DNA of 10,216 nt, taken from positions 1 to 10,216 of the forward strand of contig CANDLP010000048.1 of NCBI GenBank assembly GCA_947385505.1, given 5' to 3'. Numbering within the stretch: position 1 is the stretch's first letter; each line of letters opens with the position of its first letter. Below the pieces are notes generated by a model, which did not search any database, had not been told where the DNA came from, and worked only from the letters and a program-made list of their open reading frames with translations. This DNA is from an uncultured Clostridia bacterium. GTDB taxonomy: Bacteria; Bacillota; Clostridia; Oscillospirales; Ruminococcaceae. Below are positions 1-6,064 of the stretch, piece by piece. A program made the translations under genes and the position numbers.

Positions 1-612
1 ATTCAGCTTCTTTTGTGCTGCTGCCGATAGTATTTTATTAACAAAATAAGAATAATTTGCCGCGGATTCAAGTCCAGTATCTTTAAAAAATGTGCTGTCC
101 TCACAGATCGCTTCATACAGACCTTCGGTGTAGTATACTCCGTAATTGTCGCAAATGCTTATACATTCGCCTTCACTTCTTACATTTCGGAGCTCCTCGG
201 CGGCTGCTTCCATAGCCTTTCTTGCTGTTTCGTATTCGTTAGTATCATAAATAAGCAAACTGCGGGGATAGCTGTCTGATATGGCGGCTTTGGACAAATT
301 GATTGAAAAATCCGGCATAAAATCGTATACAGATTCCCTTATTTCTCCGTTTGCAGTTCTGTCAAGAGATTCAAAGACGTCCCAAATATTGTTCCTTACT
401 ATATTCCAATTATCTTTTATATAAGAATCCACAAGCAAACCGAATATTCCGCCGATAAGGAACAGGAAACAGCATAAAATCATAACCACAAGCATTACTC
501 CGCCGCCGATCAGACCGCCAAGCTTCTGAAAGAGTTTTTTTCTTTCGTCTTTATCATAAAGGGCTTTTACCGCCGCTTTAACGGCGGCTATTACCGCTTC
601 GGGCGCTGTCAT
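1..612 (-). CDS. Membrane-anchored conjugation protein, N-terminal 204 residues (cut by window edge)
   Basis: The reading frame opens with ATG at 612-610, directly after the virB4 stop (TAAATG), and stays open for 204 codons to base 1, so the C-terminus is missing. The protein has a basic cytoplasmic start with an alanine/lysine repeat (AAVKAAVKA, residues 9-17), then a glycine-rich and strongly hydrophobic segment at about residues 31-60. The remaining 144 residues are polar and would lie outside the cell; they hold three cysteines (C150, C154, C170) that could form disulfides. I do not recognise a domain. In Gram-positive conjugation operons the gene after virB4 is often a VirB1-like peptidoglycan hydrolase (PrgK, CwlT type) with an N-terminal membrane segment, so this could be the front of such a protein, but no lysozyme or NlpC/P60 motif is seen in the visible part. 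A VirB8-like or another T4SS membrane subunit is also possible. Confidence 0.8.
   Translation of the reverse strand, partial: MTAPEAVIAAVKAAVKALYDKDERKKLFQKLGGLIGGGVMLVVMILCCFLFLIGGIFGLLVDSYIKDNWNIVRNNIWDVFESLDRTANGEIRESVYDFMPDFSINLSKAAISDSYPRSLLIYDTNEYETARKAMEAAAEELRNVRSEGECISICDNYGVYYTEGLYEAICEDSTFFKDTGLESAANYSYFVNKILSAAAQKKLN
570..587 (-). other. GC-only hairpin just inside the gene after virB4
   Basis: Arms at 570-575 and 582-587 are perfect inverted repeats of CCGCCG/CGGCGG with a 6-nt loop. The hairpin lies about 25 nt into the coding sequence that follows virB4. It has no U-run after it, so it is not an intrinsic terminator. It may merely reflect the Ala-Val-Lys repeat encoded here, or it may affect translation after the TAAATG junction. 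Confidence 0.3.
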
Positions 613-2502
613 TTAACGACCACCGCCCTTTCCGAACATCGCGAGACGTTCATCGCTGAAAGAAAACTGAATTTTCATTTTCTGTGCGCCGATATTCATA
701 AGAGCCGCACCTCTTTGTTTACTTCCCACAAGCTCGGTTTGCGCCGTATTTAAACCGAAAACTTCTACCGCTTCCTCCAACCCTTTTCCCGATAAACTGA
801 ATAAAAGCTTGATAGTAGGCATATCAAGCACGGGCTGCCCGTACATTTTCACCTGCGGATCAAGGAAATCTACCAATTGCTGCGTTGATACCACAACGGA
901 GCCTTCATATTTTCTCGCTCTCTTTTCCGCGTTTCTCAAAAATTCAAGGGACTGGGGGCAGCGAGGGTCAATTAACATCCAGCACTCATCGGCAATCAGC
1001 ATAACTCTTTCCGTTTTATTTTTCGACATTTCCTGCCAACACCAAGAAAGCACGTTGAAATACTGCGCCGAAAGTATTCTGCTGCCCATGCTTGTAACAG
1101 CCTTTGTATCAAGACAAATGCAGTTGCTGTTACCGTCAATGGTCGTTTGTCCATTCCATAAGCCTCTGTCGGCTCCGTTAGCGGCGGAGCTTAACAGCAG
1201 TTCAAGCTCGTCATAAAGAGCAAATTTACTTTTATCGGTTTCTTTTTTGCCGTGAATAAGGTTATATAAATCCGTAAAGGTAGGATAAACGGCATTTTTC
1301 AGCTTTGTAACATCAGTATCCCATGTTATGCCGAATTGTTTATACAATTCTATTAAAACCAGTTCCAACAGTGCTTTGTGGCTGTCTGTAAGGCTCGGCA
1401 GATACAGGCTGAAAAATGTGTCCAAAGTTTTTAGATGAATTGCCAGATCCCCTACGCCACTCAGATCAACACCTTGATCTTTAACACCCTTTTCTTCTTC
1501 ATCGTCGTCTCTGGGAGCGGGGCGAACCTGAAGAGGATTGATTACTCCACCGCGCCCTCCCGCAACGTCTATCCATTTCCCTTTTATGTATTCGGAGAGG
1601 CATATTTCTTTATATTCGCCTTCAGGATCAATTATAATTATTTTTGTACCCCGTGCCGCCTCAGACAGTATCAAGTGCTTTAACGCGGTGGATTTTCCCA
1701 TTCCGCTGTCGCCCACAAGGGTAATATTGCTGTTAGTTCTGGTAGTCGAACGTTTCCAAAGGTCAAACAGCACTATACCGCCGCTGCTGTTTTTTCCGAG
1801 ATAATATCCTTCCGTATCGCAAAAGCCGTTTTCGGCGTATGGATAGCCACCCGTAAAGGTGGACAGCAAAAAGGGACGTTCAATTATATCGTTAATTATT
1901 TTTTGCTGCGGGTATGTGGCGGAAAGGTGCATATACGCGTCTTTTTGAAGATTGCTTAATATTCTTACGCGGCAGCCCAAAGCGTTTGCCGCCGACTCGA
2001 TACGGGAGCATTTATCCGTAAAATCCTCTTTATCTCGGCTTAACACCATTATTTGCAAGCCGAAGCCCGAAGCGTTTCCGTTATCCTGATCTATCTGCTT
2101 CATTATTTTTTCGGCGTCGTCCGCGGCTTTTATCTTTCGGCTGCGTTCGAGCTGATCCTTCGTGCTTTCGGCCGCCGCGCGGTATTCGGATACGGTTCTG
2201 CTCATCGTGTTGGAAAAATCCGCGTTGTCAATAGGTGTAACGGAAATTGAAACAATAGTGCCGGGTATTCCCGTAAGTCTTGAAAGCCACCCGATCGAGA
2301 CCTCAGGGGGATACTTGATAACGCTGTAAATGCGGCAATAGTTTTCACCGAGGGCAAATTCGTTTTTGTTAAATTCTATTCCTATGGGGGTAATAGCCGA
2401 CAGCAAGCCCCTGTTGCGTAAAGGAGCGCTGCTTGTTTTGGTCTTTGGCGAGGGTTCGGTGTTGGTTTTTTCATTTTTGGTATTGTTTTTTATAAAATTC
2501 AT
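613..2502 (-). CDS. virB4: VirB4-family conjugation ATPase
   Basis: This is the cytoplasmic ATPase that energises type IV secretion and DNA transfer. With the ATG at 2502 it is 629 residues. The first ~40 residues are polar and lysine-rich. A VirB4-type N-terminal domain follows (about 40-215). The P-loop GDSGMGKST lies at about 264-272, followed by IIIIDPEGEY. An acidic insertion (DDDEEE) lies at about 332-337. The Walker B motif LIADECWMLID, with Asp and Glu at about 505-506, is followed by EKRARKYEG and STQQ, typical of the VirB4/HerA RecA fold. An upstream GTG at 2529 could add nine residues, but it overlaps the only good ribosome binding site, so the ATG is preferred. It lies 37 nt after its predecessor, and its stop abuts the next start. 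All key catalytic residues are present, so it should be active. The family call is firm; the transported substrate cannot be read from this gene. Confidence 0.95.
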   Translation of the reverse strand: MNFIKNNTKNEKTNTEPSPKTKTSSAPLRNRGLLSAITPIGIEFNKNEFALGENYCRIYSVIKYPPEVSIGWLSRLTGIPGTIVSISVTPIDNADFSNTMSRTVSEYRAAAESTKDQLERSRKIKAADDAEKIMKQIDQDNGNASGFGLQIMVLSRDKEDFTDKCSRIESAANALGCRVRILSNLQKDAYMHLSATYPQQKIINDIIERPFLLSTFTGGYPYAENGFCDTEGYYLGKNSSGGIVLFDLWKRSTTRTNSNITLVGDSGMGKSTALKHLILSEAARGTKIIIIDPEGEYKEICLSEYIKGKWIDVAGGRGGVINPLQVRPAPRDDDEEEKGVKDQGVDLSGVGDLAIHLKTLDTFFSLYLPSLTDSHKALLELVLIELYKQFGITWDTDVTKLKNAVYPTFTDLYNLIHGKKETDKSKFALYDELELLLSSAANGADRGLWNGQTTIDGNSNCICLDTKAVTSMGSRILSAQYFNVLSWCWQEMSKNKTERVMLIADECWMLIDPRCPQSLEFLRNAEKRARKYEGSVVVSTQQLVDFLDPQVKMYGQPVLDMPTIKLLFSLSGKGLEEAVEVFGLNTAQTELVGSKQRGAALMNIGAQKMKIQFSFSDERLAMFGKGGGR

Positions 2503-2510
2503 TTTTGTGA

Positions 2511-2520
2511 CCGTCCTTTC
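2511..2520 (-). promoter_or_regulatory. Ribosome binding site for virB4
   Basis: On the minus strand this reads GAAAGGACGG and ends 8 nt before the ATG at 2502. The alternative GTG at 2529 lies upstream of it and has no purine-rich stretch at the right distance, so this site decides the start. Confidence 0.65.
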
Positions 2521-2539
2521 TCTTTGCACCGAATACCGT

Positions 2540-3223
2540 TTATTTTCTTATCATGGCTTCAAGTATCGTATTGTCAAAATCGTATCTGTTCTCTATATGA
2601 GAATAGGCGGGGATATTAACAAGGTTGCATAATTCTACAATGCCCTTTTTGTTTAAAAGAGAGGCGGTCACCCTGTTTTCGGAAAAAATCTTCGCGAGAT
2701 TTTCGGCGCATTTTAATACTTTACTTTCTTCATTCGATTTTCCGTAAACAATCGCGTAATGCTTTCGTTCGAGAGTATCGCCGCGGTTTGCCATATCGCC
2801 CAGTTCTTTCATTTCCTGTTTAAGAAGCGCCCTGCGGCCTTCTTCGGCGACTGCGTATGTATCGGAATAAACTTGAAGCGTTTTTTTCAGATCGATTGGT
2901 CGGGAAACCGATACAAATTTCCAAGGATGTCTGACCTTTGATAAATCCGACGCCAGTTTATGAGAAATATTCTTCAGTTCGGAATCGGAAAACAGTTCGG
3001 GACATATGCCGTCTATCAGAACGTAGCAATAAACCATTCCGTCCATGGTGTAAAGCGTATTTTCTCCTACGTCCCTGACATTTACGAAATCCTGCGCGGT
3101 TTTTTCCGCAAGAGCCGATCGGTCAAGCTGTGCGTTTTCCTTTTTCTTTTGAAATTTGAAATAAAAATAGGCAGCCGCGCTGCCTATCACTAAAATTACC
3201 AATATAATAATGTTTGAATCCAT
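2540..3223 (-). CDS. Membrane-anchored protein resembling the VirB4 N-terminal domain
   Basis: The product is 227 residues from the preferred ATG at 3223. An N-terminal transmembrane helix (about 3-23, IIILVILVIGSAAAYFYF) is followed by a basic stop-transfer (KFQKKK) and a cytoplasmic domain. That domain looks like VirB4 without the motor. It opens with TAQDFVNVRDV and a short beta-rich TMDGMVYCYVLIDG. A VSVSRPID strand follows at about 104-111, then a long charged helix, then KHYAIVYGKSNEES and a second alpha/beta unit. The neighbouring full VirB4 has the same order of elements (ISVTPID, long charged helix, GLQIMVLSRDKED), which points to a paralogous N-terminal domain. No P-loop or Walker B is present. 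Staphylococcal plasmid operons have a TrsD/TraD protein just before the VirB4 homologue TrsE, and this may be its counterpart. It could anchor or regulate VirB4 at the membrane. The function is inferred. Confidence 0.8.
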   Translation of the reverse strand: MDSNIIILVILVIGSAAAYFYFKFQKKKENAQLDRSALAEKTAQDFVNVRDVGENTLYTMDGMVYCYVLIDGICPELFSDSELKNISHKLASDLSKVRHPWKFVSVSRPIDLKKTLQVYSDTYAVAEEGRRALLKQEMKELGDMANRGDTLERKHYAIVYGKSNEESKVLKCAENLAKIFSENRVTASLLNKKGIVELCNLVNIPAYSHIENRYDFDNTILEAMIRK

Positions 3224-3235
3224 ATTTATAACCAT

Positions 3236-3246
3236 TCCTTTCCTTC
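3236..3246 (-). promoter_or_regulatory. Ribosome binding site for the VirB4 N-domain-like gene
   Basis: The minus strand reads GAAGGAAAGGA. It directly touches an upstream ATG at 3235, which is too close, but sits 12 nt before the ATG at 3223. That favours the shorter protein starting MDSNIII. Confidence 0.5.
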
Positions 3247-3248
3247 AA

Positions 3249-3782
3249 TCAATATAATGAGATCCACTGCGTTTCCGCTTTGATTATTACGTTGAAGTTA
3301 TCCGACCAAAGAAGCTTAAAAGGTATGTTTACGGCGCAGGTACCAGACACCTTGAAACGTATTCCGCTGTTTGCATCCGGAGTTCCGTAAGCATTTCCCA
3401 TTCTGTTGCAGGTAAGCAGAAAGGAATTAACGGAAGCGGAATTCACCTGCGTTTTTTCTCCCGAATTAAGCTCGCGCAATATTTCATTGTTTATTTCGGG
3501 AATTGACAATCTGTTGTTATTTGCCCAGCTTGTACCGTTATACTCAAAAGAAGCGGCATAACCGTCTCTGCATGAGGAATACATTTCTTTGTACCTTTCC
3601 GTAGCGATTACTACCAAGGAATCCTCAAATTTTTCACGGGTGTTGGATACTATAACGCCAAGCCGTACAAATTCCCAGACAAGCATTGAAATCGACATAA
3701 GCAAAAGAAGCAATACAGCAATAAAAGTATAGGAAAATCCTTTTTTGGAGCCGAGGTTAAACAGGCGCTGCTTTATTTTCAT
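3249..3782 (-). CDS. TadF/TadE-like pseudopilin, second of a pair
   Basis: The product is 177 residues from the ATG at 3782. A basic leader (MKIKQRLFNLGSKKG) is followed by a hydrophobic helix at about 18-40 and a polar, cysteine-containing domain presumed to lie outside the membrane. The layout is that of TadE/TadF minor pilins, with a predicted prepilin-peptidase cut after G15 in KKG/FSYTF. The +5 residue is Phe (F20), not the usual Glu. Two cysteines fall in the mature domain (about C74 and C126 in LLTCNRMG), and a third lies near the end (SGTCAVN). The start overlaps the previous stop as ATGA. A longer version starting at 3836 would overlap the previous gene by 58 nt, and a strong GGAGGT site 9 nt before the ATG at 3782 rejects it. 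Position after TadC and pairing with 3779-4210 support a pseudopilus role. The exact family is not certain. Confidence 0.75.
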   Translation of the reverse strand: MKIKQRLFNLGSKKGFSYTFIAVLLLLLMSISMLVWEFVRLGVIVSNTREKFEDSLVVIATERYKEMYSSCRDGYAASFEYNGTSWANNNRLSIPEINNEILRELNSGEKTQVNSASVNSFLLTCNRMGNAYGTPDANSGIRFKVSGTCAVNIPFKLLWSDNFNVIIKAETQWISLY

Positions 3783-4210
3783 TTCCAATATACCTCCGAC
3801 AATCCCGTTGCGGTACTTTTCAAAGTAAATTCCCATTCGCCGAAAAAGCTTACGGATATTTCCTTGCTGACGGTAACGGACACTTCTTCGCCCAAATTGA
3901 TCTTTTTATTACTTGAACTCGACACATCGGTTCCTTTTACTTTCCATGACACTATTGGATATAACCCCTTCAGATCGTTTAAGCGTTCAAGGCGATCAGT
4001 GGTTTCAGTGCCTATTATTCCCGATATTTCCGCCTCTCTTATAAGTTCGTTGGCATAATTGTCAAGAGAAAATTTTGTTATGAATACGGGAGTTACCGAC
4101 ATAAAGCAGGCAAGACACATCATAAGTATCAAAAACCCTATGATTGAAGTAATATGGGAGTATCCTTTTTTGTTAAAAAGATTGTCTTTTATTTTTTTTC
4201 GGAATTTCAT
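3779..4210 (-). CDS. DUF4320-type / TadE-like pseudopilin, first of a pair
   Basis: The product is 143 residues. The leader MKFRKKIKDNLFNKKG is followed by YSHITSIIGF and one membrane helix (about 21-43). The segment FITKFSLDNYANELIREAEISG that follows resembles, from memory, the clostridial DUF4320 proteins, which look like TadE minor pilins. The C-terminal half is beta-rich (VSVTVSKEISVSFFG) and would lie outside the membrane. A prepilin peptidase cut after G16 would leave Y17 as the first residue; +5 is Thr (T21), where Glu is usual. It shares the KKG[YF]S leader with the next gene, suggesting both are substrates of the peptidase at 9036-9443. It is read after tadC with an 11-nt gap and a GGGAGG ribosome site, and it overlaps the next gene by four bases. 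Codons 4-6 contain a run of eight A bases. The pseudopilin role is inferred from layout and context. Confidence 0.75.
   Translation of the reverse strand: MKFRKKIKDNLFNKKGYSHITSIIGFLILMMCLACFMSVTPVFITKFSLDNYANELIREAEISGIIGTETTDRLERLNDLKGLYPIVSWKVKGTDVSSSSNKKINLGEEVSVTVSKEISVSFFGEWEFTLKSTATGLSEVYWK
3792..3797 (-). promoter_or_regulatory. Ribosome binding site inside the end of the first pseudopilin gene
   Basis: GGAGGT on the minus strand, 9 nt before the ATG at 3782. It lies within the last codons of the preceding gene, whose stop overlaps this start as ATGA. It fixes the start of the second pseudopilin and suggests coupled translation of the two proteins. Confidence 0.75.
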
Positions 4211-4221
4211 TTCTGCCTCCC

Positions 4222-5103
4222 TTACATAAATACCGACATACTTTCCGCAAGCTGCGTTATAAGCACTACTATATAAATAGAAAGCATTGCGCCGATCAAC
4301 CAGAGGGAAAGATTATGAATCTTATCGGGTATTTTTTTAACGATTTTTCTCAGCTGCGCTTTTCTCATCTCGGAAAATCTTACCTGAAGCGTTTCCCAGT
4401 ATACCGACATATCGCTTCCGTGGGACATCTCTATAAGACCTCTTACCACTTCGGAGAGATTAGTGCTTCCAACTCGCCCCTCAAGTCTTTGAAGCGCCGC
4501 CTCGTAATTGCCCGAACGCATATCGGCTACCGTAATAGACATTTGCTTTCGCCAGTGATCCGAATAATCGTTTTTATGGCGTTCCAATATTGTGAGTACG
4601 TCATGAGAGACCAACATTTCCTGTTTCATGGAATAAACAAATCTCGGAAGATCGATATCTATTTGCTCCTGCAAATCCTTTACCGCATTTGTAACAATAT
4701 TTTTATGATTACGGTGCATTACAAAGCCGATAATAATCGGAGCCGCGGCAAAAACAGGAAAAACGGAGGCAAGGAGAATTGCGAGCAAACCGAATTCCAG
4801 TATAATTAAAAAGCCCTGCGCCTTATACACTTCAGGCGTTTCGTCTATGTCCGCAATGGCAAGCTTTTCCTCCAGTTCATTCCGTTTGTATTCGTTTATA
4901 ACGATTATGTTGGACAGCAATACCGCAATCTGATGATTTATATCGCTTCCGCTTCTTTTTTGATTTCCCATTGAAGCGTTTTTCAGTGTTTTGGTTATCC
5001 GTCCCATAGGCAGACGAAAAATTATTCCCGCTATATTGTACAGGGCGGTTACCGTCAAAATAAAAAATATTATGTAAAACAGCAATTTTACAAAGACAAT
5101 CAT
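4222..5103 (-). CDS. tadC: TadC-like type II/IV secretion F-domain membrane protein
   Basis: The product is 293 residues and is an inner-membrane platform protein of a Tad/Flp-type machine, expected to pair with TadB and be driven by the CpaF ATPase. Hydrophobic segments are seen at about 3-27, as a pair at about 98-128 (LLAILLASVFPVFAAAPIIIGF), and near the C-terminus (about 268-288). Between the pair and the last segment lies the cytoplasmic F-type domain, beginning EQIDIDLPRFVYSMKQEM, with helices through MSHGSDMSVYWETLQVRF and the basic stretch RKAQLRKIVKKIPDK just before the final helix. This arrangement of a single F domain flanked by helices is that of TadC. It begins 14 nt after tadB with a G-rich ribosome site (GGGGGG). 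TadB and TadC share a fold, so the B/C naming rests on gene order and overall likeness. Confidence 0.85.
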   Translation of the reverse strand: MIVFVKLLFYIIFFILTVTALYNIAGIIFRLPMGRITKTLKNASMGNQKRSGSDINHQIAVLLSNIIVINEYKRNELEEKLAIADIDETPEVYKAQGFLIILEFGLLAILLASVFPVFAAAPIIIGFVMHRNHKNIVTNAVKDLQEQIDIDLPRFVYSMKQEMLVSHDVLTILERHKNDYSDHWRKQMSITVADMRSGNYEAALQRLEGRVGSTNLSEVVRGLIEMSHGSDMSVYWETLQVRFSEMRKAQLRKIVKKIPDKIHNLSLWLIGAMLSIYIVVLITQLAESMSVFM

Positions 5104-5117
5104 TTTTTATTCCCCCC

Positions 5118-6044
5118 TTAACTCTTAAATTTTACGGGCTGCGTCAGCTTTCTCATTCTCAGCGTCGTTAAAAAACAAACAAGCGCCACGATAGCTATTA
5201 CTATTTTACCCTGTGTGGTATCGACCAGTACCTGAAACCAATCCCTGTTGAGAAAATACAGCAAGGGAAAGTTAACCAGCACAAGAAAAATCATCATCAA
5301 AAAGCTGCTTTTTTCAGCCGCAAGCTCAGCCTCCAATTCCGCGTTTACGATTCTTTCATCGGTATATTTGGCTACAATAGGCTGTAAGGTATATTTCATG
5401 CCGATATTTTCCTGACATTCAAGCAGTACGTCGCACCACTCGTGAAAAATATCGTCGTCTATTTCCTGCCTCATCTGACGTATAGCCATTTTAATGGAAC
5501 TGTTTATAAGCCGAGTACGTCCGATAAATCGTTTAAAAACCTCCGCAATGGGGTGATGAGTATAAGGCAGGCTTTCCTCAATAGCCGTTATAATATCTTC
5601 CTTGCTGATATAAGAGGTAGTTACTATCGACAATGCCGTTTCAAGCTCCAGTGATACATTTTTCTTGTATGTGTTAAGCTGCGCTTTCGCAAATAAGTAC
5701 GGTATCATCGCTATAATCGCCACCATTACCGGAAGCACAAAATACTGTCCGATCACTAAGCATAAAACGGAAGCCGCAAACGCGAGAATAGCCGAGGCAA
5801 TGCACACAAATTTAAATTTTCCGGCGCTGCCCGTTATTTCCAAGGAATAATTTATATCGGTGATTAAAGCCTGAAGCTTAGGTTCTTTCTTTTCGCCTTT
5901 GGCTATCTTCATTCTTTCCGCAAGCAGTTTGTCGCGCCCCAAAAACTTCATGAAGTCGAAAGATATTTGCTTCGGCGTTATATTAAGGGCGATAATGATA
6001 CCCGCCGCCGCGAGAATAAATCCTGTTATATATAATATGGTCAT
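5118..6044 (-). CDS. tadB: TadB-like type II/IV secretion F-domain membrane protein
   Basis: The product is 308 residues and is the first of two F-domain platform proteins. Membrane segments are visible at about 3-20, as a pair at about 78-118 (FVCIASAILAFAASVLCLVIG and VLPVMVAIIAMIPYLF), and as a C-terminal pair at about 248-266 and 277-294. The cytoplasmic T2SSF domain starts with LELETALSIVTTSYISKED and continues through HEWCDVLLECQENIGMKYTL to ERIVNAELEAELAAEKS. The spacing of its helices matches TadB proteins, which anchor the fibre assembly site and are acted on by the ATPase. A charged cytoplasmic stretch (residues 38-60) links the first helix to the core. The start has a good site (AAGGAAGGAG), and the gene lies 20 nt after cpaF and 14 nt before tadC, the standard tadA-tadB-tadC order. 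Confidence 0.87.
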   Translation of the reverse strand: MTILYITGFILAAAGIIIALNITPKQISFDFMKFLGRDKLLAERMKIAKGEKKEPKLQALITDINYSLEITGSAGKFKFVCIASAILAFAASVLCLVIGQYFVLPVMVAIIAMIPYLFAKAQLNTYKKNVSLELETALSIVTTSYISKEDIITAIEESLPYTHHPIAEVFKRFIGRTRLINSSIKMAIRQMRQEIDDDIFHEWCDVLLECQENIGMKYTLQPIVAKYTDERIVNAELEAELAAEKSSFLMMIFLVLVNFPLLYFLNRDWFQVLVDTTQGKIVIAIVALVCFLTTLRMRKLTQPVKFKS

Positions 6045-6064
6045 ATATAAGCTCCTTCCTTATT

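Noticed and set aside
570..587. GC-rich hairpin as a transcription terminator after virB4
   Set aside because: It lies inside the next coding sequence and is not followed by a U-run, so it does not fit an intrinsic terminator.
809..1216. 135-codon open frame on the plus strand
   Set aside because: It is antisense to the conserved VirB4 motor domain, which carries Walker A and B motifs, and its product is low-complexity with no recognisable motif.
2529..2540. VirB4 split into two genes by a frameshift
   Set aside because: The downstream protein already has its own complete N-terminal domain, and the upstream protein has its own membrane helix and ribosome site, so these are two separate genes.
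3783..3836. Longer N-terminus for the second pseudopilin
   Set aside because: It would overlap the preceding gene by 58 nt, bury the leader peptide behind 18 extra residues, and ignore the strong GGAGGT site before the ATG at 3782.
4315..4809. 164-codon open frame on the plus strand
   Set aside because: It lies fully opposite the TadC-like gene, whose hydrophobic pattern and position are convincing; the plus-strand product has no coherent domain.
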